Origin: Littorina saxatilis | Taxonomy: Eukaryota; Mollusca; Gastropoda; Littorinimorpha; Littorinidae | DNA length: 64,000 nucleotides | Reading direction: 5' to 3' | Assembly: GCF_037325665.1 (NCBI RefSeq) | Contig: NC_090253.1 | Coordinates: forward strand, 11,940,890 to 12,004,889 | Shown here: positions 43,300 through 54,306 of the stretch, piece by piece | Layout: each line of letters begins with the position of its first letter | Numbering within the stretch: the stretch's first letter is position 1 | Position numbers and translations under genes: made by a program | The notes under the pieces: generated by a model | Told to the model about the DNA's origin: nothing | Databases searched by the model: none | What the model saw: the letters and a program-made list of their open reading frames with translations, nothing else

Positions 43300-46200
43300 T
43301 CATTTCTTTTTCACAATCTCTCGAGGTCTCAGCTCCCCCGCCCCGTGGGCAAAGGAACAGTCTTGTGAGGCGCGCGGACAGCCGTCGGGGTGGTAGGCGT
43401 GAAACCAACACAGCGACGTCTTCAACACAGAGTTGTCCCCCTTGCCAGACTTGGCCGTCTTGTGCTGGCTCCACGGGTTGGCCACCGAGAAATCTCTCAG
43501 CTGGACCTTGCCCCCTGATACTGCAACAGGAGTAACATCTATCAGGCCTACAAGAATAACAAAAACAAGAATGGTAAGATCCATGTGCCATCTTGCCAGA
43601 GACTGAAAACAATCAACGGTTTCTGAGACAAGTTTTCTCTTCATTTCATGTTTGTCCACTTACTTTCTTTCTTTATTTGGTGTTTAACGTCGTTTTCAAC
43701 CATTCAAGGTTATATCGCGACGGGGAAAGGGGGGAGATGGGATAGGGGAAAGGGGGGGAGATGGGATAGTCATCATAGAGCCATTTGTCAATTGTTTCTT
43801 GTTCACAAAAGCACTAATCAAAAAATTGCTCCAGGGGCTTGCAACGTAGTACAATATATGACCTTACTGGGAGAATGCAAGTTTCCAGTACAAAGGACTT
43901 AACATTTCTTACATACCGCTTGACTAAAATCTTTACAAACATTGACTATATTCTATACAAGAAACACTTACCAAGGGTAAAAGGAGAAACAGAACCGTTA
44001 GTCGCCTCTTACGACATGCTGGGTAGCATCGGGTAAATTCTTTCTCGTCCCAACTAATATGGGACTCCCCCTAATCCGCGGGGGGTTGTTTGTCCACTAT
44101 AAAGACCATTGGGTCGTTGTACTGGAGAACGACTTGTTTTGTTAAAATTAAAATGTTCCAGTACCTTACCATTCTTTGTTTTTTGATTCTTGATTTTGAA
44201 ACATTAGCAGTCCATCTGTTTTGGGATTATCATGCACACAAAGTTTATCCACGTATTTCGACTCCGAGAGAACAAAAAAGCACAGCAATTAAAGAAAAGA
44301 TATGAGAAAAAAAGTAAACGCTATAATGACCACTTCAAGAAAATACAAAAAATATACCTTGAAAAATGTTGTGATGGTTTCTCAGCAGTGTCTGCACTCC
44401 ACCGCATTCTGACTTCAGTTCGTCACGCGTAGCTGAATCCAGCATTTCTGCCACCTTACCCAGAGCTATGCTGCCTGAAAACACCAACACATCATTTTAA
44501 ATTAACTCCATTGATCCATGAGGGGAAAGCTGCCTGCACATTGTAACAAGGACAGACTTTTCAAGCTGATCTACCCTGTGACAAATTCTTCTGATTCATT
44601 CACTTGGTGGGGTGTTGCAGGTAGCTTTGTTTCCTCCTTGGGGATGAAGCTACCAGGGGAAGGGATTGTGTTGGAGGTGCGGGTAGAGGGGTAGCCCTCC
44701 CGGTGCTCCCCCTTGGACCTCCCTAGTCTAGGACCCTGGGTCTTCGCGAGGTGGCCATTGTGGCGTAATCCCTCCGGACTAGCATAACGTTTCCCTATCC
44801 CAAGACCGACCGTGCGTGGTCTATGACCACATCCTCTACGAGGTGACCCTATCAACTAGGCAGCGAAAGCCCCTAGGCGAAACACGGCGGATCTAGAGGA
44901 GAGAACCCCGATAAAAAATTTGAGCTGCCATGAAGACGGAGCATGTTGGCTGAGGACAGCGGGCAGACCTTCTGTGCCGACACCCATCTACAGGAGAAAA
45001 CCAGGCATGCACGCATCAAACCCAACATGGCCATACAAACGGAAGGAAAAAAAAAAAAAAAAAAATTCACTTGGTGCATTCAAGATCTTTTCACAACAGA
45101 GCAGAACCAAGACAGAATATTTAACTTTGCAGAATCAGTCCAGACGTGAACAAGTACATTTCATGAAACAATCGAGATACAGCGCACTATTTTGAGGATG
45201 CAAGTCGCTTGTTTATTTGAATGTTTGTTATTCTCTCATGTGCCAGGAGACCGGTTCCGCACAACTATCACTTACTCTTGTTGCACATGTTGTATGTATT
45301 TAGGCTGATGGGGTCTATGTCGACCAAAAGAGTGGGATTCCCTGTAGATGGAGTTCCTGGAGGAGGATTCCCTGTATACAGGGAATACCACAGGATTTAG
45401 TTCCTGTAGCGTGTCGCTGATATCGCTGAAAGTCACGTGATGCTTGGCAACATCGGTAGAATTTGATGTTTTTCAATCTTTTTTGATATTTCTTAGAAAT
45501 TCGAGTATGGTTTGCAAGTTTTATTGAAAAACTCCGCCCTGTGGGATTCCCTGTATACAGGGAATCCCCCTCCAGGAACTCCACCTACAGGGAATTCCAT
45601 TCTTTTGGTGGACATAGACCCCATCAGCTGTATTCAGAGCGCTTACTTCCCTTTGTTTCTCAGCTCTTGAAACAATAACAACAAGAAGAGCAAACGCTCG
45701 ATCGAGTCACTTTCGCAGTTCTGAATATTATATGAGGCATCAGATGGACAGGAAGAAATTGCTATTCACAACACAATGAGTCACGTTCACATAAAATTTG
45801 AGCCCGGTCACTTTTATAGTTTCCGAGAAAAGCCCAACGTTAAGTTGTGTGTTGCCGAACAGAAAAGGCTAGTTATCTCCCTTGTTTTTCTGATAACGTT
45901 CGTAAAAGGCTACAGATGTAAATACTTTGATGTAAAGAATAATCCTACAAAGTTTCAATCACATCCGATGAACTTTGTCAAAGATATAAAATGTCTAATT
46001 TTTCCTTTGACGCTGACCTGTGACCTTGAAAAAGGTCAAAGGTCAACGAAACCATCGTTAAAGTGTAGAGGTCATTGGAGGTCACGACTAAACAAAATAT
46101 GAGCCCGATCGCTTTGATAGTTTCCGAGAAAAGATATAAAATGTCTAATTTTTCCTTTGACGCTGACCTGTGACCTTGAAAAAGGTCAAAGGTCAACGAA

Positions 46201-49200
46201 ACCATCGTTAAAGTGTAGAGGTCATTGGAGGTCACGACTAAACAAAATATGAGCCCGATCGCTTTGATAGTTTCCGAGAAAAGTCCAACGTTAAGGTGGT
46301 GTCTACGGCCGGCCGGCCGGACGGCCGGCCGGACAGACTAACACTGACCGATTACATAGAGTCACTTTTTCTCAAGTGACTCAAAAATACACTGACCTTC
46401 AATCAAACCAAAGCATGTGTTGATCAAAGTACAAGTCATGCATCCTAGCATCAAAGGATAGCAGGAAACACACAGACTTGCACACACAAGAGACAAGCCA
46501 TAGCAAACACACACATACACTCTCTCACCCCCCCCCCCTTCTCCCCCCAACCCACTTTACCCACACATCCCCCTGCCGCACACGGACACCCACACCCACA
46601 CCCACAGGCAATTGGACAGACCCAGCCACCCACAAGCACACACACCCCCACATACCTTCGCATACCCACACACACCCTCAAACACACACCCACATAATTC
46701 CTTTACCTCCTTTTCTCCATGCCTTCCCATCATGCCCCAGCGCTGTGACTGCATCGTCGGCATTCATCACGGAGTCGAACACGGCGCGTACAACGCGGTC
46801 CTTTGTGGCCCAGCTGACCTTCTGACAGTTCCTCACACGCTCCGTATTGCTCCTCGCCTGGAAGTTCTCAGTCCACGTCCCGCTCTCACACTTCACGTCG
46901 CCTGGCCGACTCTGATCACCCACAGCCCCGTCAATAGTTCTCTTCAGACTCTGCGTGTCGGGGGAGGAGGAAGAGGAACCTAAGTCTGTTGACTGGTCTA
47001 TGTGGTTAGTTGGACTGGAGTTGTTGGAAGGCTTCGCAGGGTGTGGGGTCAGTTTGGTGGTACAGCGGTCATCGATAAACTGTTGACGCTGTGTGTCTGC
47101 TTCAGCTTCTTGATCTGCTGGGTACGTTCGGTGACGTCCAATTTGACAGACCTACAACACAGAATAATAATAAATATCTTTTCTGTAGCATGAGATGATC
47201 TGATAAATGGGTCTAAGCGTTGTACAAATATATCAAAAATGAAGTGCCAAAGCTTCGTGCAGCGATCTTCATGAAGAAGACTTGACGGGCGCAGTGGCGT
47301 GGTGGTAAGACGTCGGCCTCCTAATCGGGAGGTCGTGAGTTCGAATCCCGGTCGCTGCCGCCTGGTGGGTTAAGAGTGGAGATTTTTCCGATCTCCCAGG
47401 TCAACTTATGTGCAGACCTGCTTGTGACTTAACCCCCTTCGTGTGTACACGCAAGCACGAGACCAAGTGCGCACGGAAAAGATCCTGTAATCCATGTCAG
47501 AGTTCGGTGGGTTATAGAAACAAAAAAATACCTAGCATGCCTCCCCCGAAATCGGCGTATGGCTGCCTGAATGGCGGGGTAAAAAAACGGTCATACACGT
47601 AAAAATCCACTCGTGCTAAAAACATGAGTGAACGTGGGAGTCTAAGCCCATGAACGAAGAAGAAGAAGAAGATGAAGAAGACTTTGCACATTGAGTTGGC
47701 CAAATTATAATCAGACTTCATAAGATTAAAGAGCAAAAAAAACAACACACAAAAAACAGAAAGAAGCACTGACCCTTTTTGTGGAAGGAATGCGCAGAGT
47801 ATCTTCCTCCACCAGAAAGCCGCACGCCCGCCCAACCTGCTGTATGTAGGTGAGGTAGGACCGGTAACTTGTCTCCCCCTTCACCCTGGTGTTGAAGCGG
47901 CGGTTAAAGTCGTGCAGGCAACACGGCAACACCAAGTAACTGCAGCTGTACGACGACCTGGCCGCTATCACCGGTATCCAAGGCGTCAGCTCGTCGCTAT
48001 GGTTACCGATGATCCAGTCAAAGTCCGGGAAGAGGTTGTCTGCTGATGGTGTGATTGACCTTTCCTGCAAGAAACAAGGAGGGGGAGATGATGATTATAA
48101 TGACACTACACTGCTGTAGAAATCATACAAATGATGCATATTGCCATGCTAACATCAGCGCCAGGCATCTTGCAGACTCGATTTTTGTTCAAACATAGGT
48201 AAAAGTTACGTTTTTAAAAGAAAAACATGGTTTGGTTGAAGAAACAAACGTTAAAAAAACCTTTGCGGTTAATTGCAAAATAAGACAACATTTTTACGAC
48301 CCTCCCTCCAATTCTAAGACTTCCCCCATTTTAAGACTTTGCTTTTTCCGATTTTTCCATTCCAAGACTCACTCCTTTTTAAGACCTGATTTTCTCAGAT
48401 TCGTTGAGGTCTTAAAAAAAGGGGTTCCACTGTATTCAGCAATTAGCTGCTCACCTCAAGTCTGACATCCGTGTCGTACTTTGCCCAGATGTTTCTCTTC
48501 CTCAGGTCAACCCCTAGGCCTGCATGCTGCATGAAACAAACATATTCCATAATAGGTACACCATCAAACAAACAAACAACAAAAAACCTTCTCTCGTCCA
48601 TTTGGTCCACACACTCACCACACTCGCCATCTGTTTCAACATTTAATATTTAAAGTGTTTCTTCTTCTTCTTGTCGTTCGCTGTTAGATCGTCAGTCCGG
48701 ACTGCAGGGCGAAACGTGCTGTCCTCTCCAAGTCCTCTCTGGGGCCGTATAGCTTCTTTTGTAGCGCTGTCTCCTCTGGCCAGATGGTGTCCCTCAGAGC
48801 TAAAGCGTTTTTACAACTTAACTTTCTTCTCTGTGCCTAATTCCATTTACAGAAGAATTGACTGCCCTTATCGGCAAACTGTTGGAGAAACAGTACCACC
48901 TTAAACCATAAAAGTGCATTCTTTCAAAAACTGAATGGGGAACTACAAATCTGTAAATGGGCAAGAAGTGCACATTTGTTTACTATGAAGTTAATGACTT
49001 GTTGATGTGACAGAGTTTACACTGTATTTTGTTTCAGGATAACAAGACTTTGTTGAGGGTTACAGTTTACCCAAAGCTCTTTGCACAGTCACTATGTACT
49101 TTTTCTGTACCCCTTCCTTCTTCAGAATGTAGACAAGCATACAAGACTTAGTTGAGGTTTGCAGTCTACATTTTATACACAATCATTCTCATGCTGTCCA

Positions 49201-52200
49201 TACCAGGCCCTTCCTTGGTCAGGATGTAGACAAGAATACAGGACTTTGTTAAGGTTTGCAGTCTACAGTGAATATAAAGATCTTGTACTGTCCCTACCCC
49301 TTCCTTGGTCAGGATGTAGACCAGCAGACCGTTCCCACATCCCAGGTCCACAAAGGTCTGTTTCTTGGTCCTCCCGGTCTTCTGTCGATCCTCCTCCCAG
49401 ATCAACTGTTGATAAACAGAACATGGAAGTCTTTCTTTCTTTATTTGGTGTTTAACGTCGTTTTCAACCACGAAGGGTTATATCGCGACGGGGGAAGGGG
49501 GAAGATGGGATAGAGCCACTTGTCAATTGTTTCTTGTTCACAAAAGCACAAATCAAAAATTTGCTCCAGGGGCTTGCAACGTAGTACAATATATTACCTT
49601 ACTGGGAGAATGTAAGTTTCCAGTACAAAGGACTTAACATTTCTTACATACTGCTTGACTAAAATCTTTACAAAAATTGACTATATTCTATACAAGAAAC
49701 ACTTAACAAGGGTAAAAGGAGAAACAGAATCCGTTAGTCGCCTCTTACGACATGCTGGGGAGCATCGGGTAAATTCTTCCCCCTAACCCGCGGGGGGACC
49801 GGGGAGGGGTAAATCCTTCCCCCTAACCCGCGGGGGTGAACATGGAAGTATAAGGATGGAGTGTAAGCCATAGACAAAACCAACAAGAATGATTGTTTGC
49901 TTCCATGGTGACAAGGCAACATTTTGTATAAATCAGGGCAGCTCTTTTAATTCTTCGTTTTATGTTAAGGGGTACAAAAAGTCCTAGGTAGGGAGGAAAA
50001 CCTTTGGTTGGTCAGGGAATCTTGTTGTAAGTCTAATCAGGTCCTATGTCAGCATGAAAGGGCAAATATTAAAGGCCCAGTCTGCCTCAAATGGTTTACA
50101 GAACAATTTAAATCTTCTCACGAAAAAAGCAGTTCTAACCTTATGGAACACACTTGCAATAGCATTTAACAGCATTGCGTGACCCATCTCCCCGGCTTCC
50201 TTTATATAAAACTTTCAAAACTTGGAATTGTACTGATCTTGTCTAAATGAAAAAAGAATTCTTTTATGATTTAAGAATGTTTGTGTAACAAGCTGTTTAT
50301 TTATTATTTAGAATTTAAAAGTTAGTTATAGCGCCAAAACGAGGCGTCCGATTGTGGTACTAGACAATCCAGCTGGCCACGCAAAAATAATTCTTTGAAA
50401 AATGCTCACTCTTTACGGAGGGCACCTAGGATGTTCACAAGCAGTGAGTGTTTAAACGAAAGGGTGTTTGTACTGTGTGTAAAAGCCTGACAGTGTCTGT
50501 GAGTGTGACCAAAAACTGATGGTTTACATGAAGCTGAGTGTGCCTTTAATACAGCAGTGTTTTTATATTACTATATTACTATATTATTATTAGAAAAGTA
50601 AATATTCGCCGTAATGGCTTGAGATTTACTGGCCGATGTGAATGCGTGATATATTGTGTAAAAAATTCCATCTCACACGGCAGAAATTAATATGTAAAGC
50701 GCTTAGAGAACTTCAAGCGCTATATAAATCTCCCATAATTATAAATAAATAAATAAATAAATAAGATCTTAAAAGACAGTAAGTCTTTAAACACAGGCAC
50801 ATGCATTGATAATTGGAGGATAAAGTCTGAGAAAAGGTCTGAATCAAAATCTATTGGATCCTAAAATCAAAGGTTCTTATGACAGGTCTCACACTACTGA
50901 AACACACACACCTAAGGGTAAACACTTACTAGAAGATACGTCGCTATGCCGATATCCTCATACACAAACTTCTGGGGGTCTGTTGATTCTGTCCAGTTCT
51001 GCAACAGCAAGTGATTACAAAACACAAATGCTAATAGAAACAGTGAGTGATTACAAAACATAAATGCTAATAGCAACAGCCATTTTTCTCAAGTTCCATA
51101 CACAGCGTGAGACTGCACAATGAGTGAACTGATGAAATCATGTTTCAAAACCCAAAAACAACGATAGGGATTATTCATAATTTGTTGGTACCAAGAAATT
51201 GGCTACAACTCTCAACAAAAAACAACAACAAAAAAACAATTAAAAAAATAAAATAAAAAAACACAGGGAAAAAAAAGGCAAAGAATGATAAAAAGGCACT
51301 AAGGGAGACGACCAAGCCGCCCACCTCATTAAAACTTTCAGTCACTAGAATGCAAAAGGCACAACATAAGCTGACATTAAAACTTTACTCTGTTGACTTT
51401 ACCTTGACAAGATCTGCTCCATACTTTTCCTTGAGGGTACAGTACAGCTGGTTGTAGCTGTCAATGCTGACCAGTCGTAGGGACGTCACTGACGTGGTCA
51501 AGTCTGTCATCTCTGTCCACTGTCTGACCTTTGGAGCCAGTGAGTCAAGCAGCCAGCGCGGTGACGGATGGAACGACGCGGCAATATCCATCTCCAAACT
51601 ACTGCTGCACACCAGCTCTATGTGGCTGAAACAACAATGTTAAAATCTAAATTTATCTTCATGAAGCTGTAAATACTGGACCATTTAAATCACCAGGTTA
51701 TGGGATCCTGCAAGCAAACATTTGGTAAAAGGACACTGCAGACCTGTTTATGCAAATCAATTTTGAAGTTTGAACTTAGCCATTTTATATTCGAACAAAA
51801 CTGCGTCTGCTTTATCAGCTTCAGAAACAGCAGCAAGAGGATCTTCTGTCTAAATATATATATTATACTGGAGAACTATTTGCTGATTATAATGATAGCC
51901 TGCAGCCTGCAAAGCCTGACAATTGACATGCAGCTGCCTAGCTTAATTCAGATAATCAATGGGTTCAAGGGGGGTGGGAGGCTGGACACACTTTTTCTGA
52001 TATTGTTTTACCTGTGGTCATCCTTCTCGCATACAAATGAAAATCCGTAGGCCACTTCAGTAGAGGCATCTGTGGACTCTGTCTGTTCTGTCTGAGTCAC
52101 AGCTGTTGTCTTGGAGAAGCACAGAGGGTGGAAGGTCACAATGCGTGAAGAAGAATCTGTGAAAAAACAAGAATATATATCAATTTTTATTTTTATATTT

Positions 52201-53467
52201 TCACATCATTCATGCATGATCATTTTGGAAAATGGAGTGAACAAATATTGTCATGTAATAAGAAAAGAAAGAGAATGCAAATTATAAACATACTACAATG
52301 TATATGTTGGCAATGAACAAACGCAGCCATTGAACACCAACACCTGGACGCATCTGCCCAAACCTCTCACAAAACCTGTAATATATAAGGGTCTGACTAA
52401 ATACCGCCCGGCACCACCCGATGCTAAGGCCAACAAAAAAAAATAGTCTGTTTACAGTAACATAGGCAAAAAAAATAGGGTCGGTAGGTCGGAAATTTTT
52501 TTTTCTTTTTTTTTCCCCTTCCAAAAAACCATATTTTAAAGTTATTTTGCCAAAAAACAAAGACTTTTTTTTTTAACCTTTTTTATTTTATTTTTTTACC
52601 TTTTTTTCCCAAATGCCAAAAAAAGTCTATGGTCGCGCGAAAAAATAGGGTCGGTCGGGATACCGTAAACAGACTATTTTTTGTGTGTGGCCTAAACCAA
52701 AGCATATGTTATATTTGTGATTTTATAGCAATTATATGGTATTTTATTGCAGTGTACCAACTTTTAAGGCATAGACATAAAAAATAAGGGACTTATATGT
52801 CAGGCGGTGGGGTCTAAAAACAATTGCCGACATATATGCTTTCCCGTTCGCTCTCTTATAGCTCTTGAAAAATGCACCTTATTGTTTTTATTTCTATGAC
52901 TTCAAATGTAGTACACCGCAATTAAACAGCATACAATTACTATACAGTCAAAAATATAAGGTGTATATGCTTTGGTTTGACGTCGGGCAGTATTTAGTCA
53001 GACCGATATATAAATGTTGATTTTCATTATTATCTTTTGTATGTCTAGGAGTTATAATGTACCCTTTAATGCGTACATCATTCATCCTTTGACTATAACG
53101 TTAACTTACCGAAAACGACGGCCTCCAACAAAGTCGGGAATATTTTGCTATTTTTCGGCAACATCTCACGGATAATAACCACGAACTTTGCATCAGTTTC
53201 TTTCAGGTCGACTTCTAAATTGTGCGTGTTGTCAGACCCCTTTGTTTCTGAGCAGTCATTATGGCCTGTCACAATATTACTGACTATTCTCTCCACGGTG
53301 TCTTGGGATTCAGCAGTAGTGATCTGCTTGATCTTGGTTCCGCACAGTCTTCTGTTGACAACGTGTGGTTTGTTGATCCAAATAGTCACTGCATCAAGAA
53401 AGCCTTTCAACGTCCCTCCTTCCGTCGGAAAAGTTCCAATCGACGAAAGTTTTTCGTGAAAAGTCAT
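43300..53467 (-). CDS. TRMT44: tRNA (uracil-2'-O-)-methyltransferase TRMT44, 10 exons, 682 aa
   Basis: Coding exons, 5' to 3' (minus): 53467-53110, 52156-52012, 51625-51403, 50998-50930, 49405-49298, 48526-48455, 48064-47774, 47151-46707, 44474-44358, 43520-43300 (TGA). They sum to 2049 nt in frame; human TRMT44 is about 757 aa. Family: cytosolic SAM-dependent enzyme making 2'-O-methyl-U44 in tRNA-Ser. Seen: the N-terminal KPHVVNRRLCG block; SAM motif I FVDLGCGNGLL at about 283-293; HAGLGVDLRKRNIW; NHSDELTPWIPVIAARSSY from residue 346; RIPSTKR; ERVRNC; and a C-terminal CCCH-type zinc finger at 647-668 (CWFHAYHPDGC...CSFAH, spacing C-x9-C-x6-C-x3-H). The central linker in exon 8 is poorly conserved. 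Divergent from DENR, convergent with RNFT1. Confidence 0.95.
43661..44087 (-). mobile_element. SINE family B copy 3
   Basis: The target duplication GTTTGTCCACT is perfect at 43650-43660 and 44088-44098. The element contains a duplicated GGGGAGATGGGATAG block. TRMT44 intron 9, sense orientation. Confidence 0.9.
44610..45065 (+). mobile_element. Retroposed 456-bp sequence with A tail and 11-bp target duplication
   Basis: TTCACTTGGTG flanks the insert at 44599-44609 and 45066-45076, and a ~19-base A run precedes the right copy. The inserted sequence (for example GAGGTGGCCATTGTGGCGTA, GAGGACAGCGGGCAGACC) is GC-rich and unlike its surroundings. The source is not recognised: a LINE 5' region, a SINE or a processed transcript. 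TRMT44 intron 8. Confidence 0.8.
45304..45628. mobile_element. MITE with ~80-bp inverted repeats
   Basis: GCTGATGGGGTCTATGTCGA at the left and its near-perfect complement at the right extend inward about 80 bp. Each arm contains its own palindrome ATTCCCTGTATACAGGGAAT. TRMT44 intron 8. Confidence 0.85.
45680..46386 (+). mobile_element. AGGTCA-rich hairpin element, copy 2 (HINE-like)
   Basis: Nearly identical to 11670-12406 but lacks about 165 bp near its start and has an exact 150-bp internal duplication (45982-46131 repeated from 46132). Sites AGGTCAAAGGTCA at 46033 and 46183. Same (GGCC)-type block and terminal hairpin. TRMT44 intron 8, upstream of exon 9. Confidence 0.8.
47284..47671 (+). 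mobile_element. tRNA-derived SINE family A, copy 5 (full length)
   Basis: The complete tRNA-like head with A and B boxes is present, plus the (GAA)n tail. The target duplication ATGAAGAAGACTT lies at 47271-47283 and 47672-47684. TRMT44 intron 7, antisense. Confidence 0.92.
48657..48780 (-). mobile_element. SINE-like fragment with (GAA)n tail
   Basis: Read on the minus strand it ends GTCCGGACTGACGATCTAAC then AGCGAACGACAAGAAGAAG, the same tail style as family A. Its 5' limit is not clear. Confidence 0.4.
49060..49320. repeat. Tandem copies of the TRMT44 exon 5 donor edge
   Basis: On the minus strand the exon end TACATCCTGACCAAGGAAGG (about 49315) recurs near 49220 and, more diverged, near 49130, each followed by related CTGCAAACCT blocks, giving a ~90-bp period in intron 5. 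Confidence 0.85.
49431..49837 (-). mobile_element. SINE family B copy 4
   Basis: The target duplication GAACATGGAAGT is perfect at 49419-49430 and 49838-49849. The TTCCCCCTAACCCGCGGG head is duplicated. Its 3' tail ends only 25 nt before the TRMT44 exon 5 acceptor. Confidence 0.92.
50590..50765 (+). mobile_element. Retroelement 3' tail with AAGCGCTATATAAAT motif
   Basis: GTAAAGCGCTTAGAGAAC, CAAGCGCTATATAAAT and a (TAAA)n tail form the well-known conserved 3' end shared by CR1/L2-type LINEs and their SINEs in many animals. TRMT44 intron 4. Confidence 0.6.
50998..51085. repeat. Duplicated sequence at the TRMT44 exon 4 acceptor
   Basis: Two ~44-bp copies of AAGTGATTACAAAACACAAA...GCTAATAG with CAACAGC lie immediately upstream (minus strand) of the exon 4 acceptor; both carry the TTGTAATCAC...CTGTT tract. 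Confidence 0.8.
52389..53005. mobile_element. Foldback DNA element with 8-bp target duplication
   Basis: GGTCTGACTAAATAC and GTATTTAGTCAGACC are the termini, and the arms stay complementary for some 200 bp (ACCAAAGCATAT in both). ATATATAA flanks it at 52381-52388 and 53006-53013. The left arm is interrupted by the MITE at 52428. TRMT44 intron 1. Confidence 0.85.
52428..52692. mobile_element. PIF/Harbinger-like MITE nested in the foldback
   Basis: Ends GGCCAACAAAAAAAAATAGT and ACTATTTTTTGTGTGTGGCC are inverted, with CTGTTTAC/GTAAACAG continuing the pairing. TAA lies on both sides (52425-52427, 52693-52695), the 3-bp TWA duplication of PIF/Harbinger. Confidence 0.85.
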
Positions 53468-54091
53468 GCCTGCTCGATTCTCTCCTCTTCGGATACTTCT
53501 AGCAACATGGGATTACACGAGGTAGCTGAACGTGGTCAACAAGTGCCAGAATGGTTTCGTCTGCTTAGCAGGCTGCCATGTTTGTTTGGAATCTGGCCCA
53601 AATCGGAATAAGCAATCATAGGATAAGATATACGTACACATAAAAAGCTGAACACTTTCTTACACTATAATGACTTAAAAAGGTCTCGTAAATATGTGAT
53701 ATCTGTTGAAATAAATTAAATATAAAGTAAGTAATTACTTTGTATCTAAATGGATTATTCTTACTCGATTTTGCAGGACTTCCGGCAGAAAGCTTCCGGT
53801 AGACACACTTTGTCCATGCTGAGCTGATGACTCTGTTTACAGCCTGACTAGGAATCTAAGAATCGAGAACCTGCCAGCAGTTCTGGGTTCAGAGTAAGTA
53901 GAGGACTTCTTCCTGTTCTGAGTACGCCGATTAAGGCACTTTGAACCTTCTGAACGTTGAAGAATAATTAGTTCACGGTGTCATTGTCAACAGTAATGTT
54001 TGTTTTGCTTTCGCTAGTTTCACTCAGTAGATTTGGATACTGTACATTTTTCCTCAAGTGTGTACTGTGGGTTACCTTCGTGTGTGTGTTT

Positions 54092-54153
<62 letters not shown>

Positions 54154-54306
54154 GAGTGAGAGAAGGAGGGAGATCGAGCGAGAAAGTTAGAACTTAGAGA
54201 GAGAGAGGGAGATATATTGGTTTGTAAACTTTATTGTATTATTACTGCACTGTGCAGTGAAACAATTTGTATTCTAGGTTTTAAAGATAACAACCCAGCA
54301 ACGGCC
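53468..54306. promoter_or_regulatory. Likely bidirectional promoter of TRMT44 and DENR
   Basis: Only 839 bp separate the two divergent start codons. A putative DENR 5' untranslated exon ends at 53893 (CAGA|GTAAGT), with an acceptor TTCTAG about 54272-54277, 30 bp before the ATG. A (TG)n run (54095-54147) lies in that intron. No TATA box is obvious. Confidence 0.5.

Noticed and set aside
43839-44036. Frame [20 protein letters not shown], also seen at 2984
   Set aside because: Frame across SINE family B on the antisense side; identical in copies because the SINE is.
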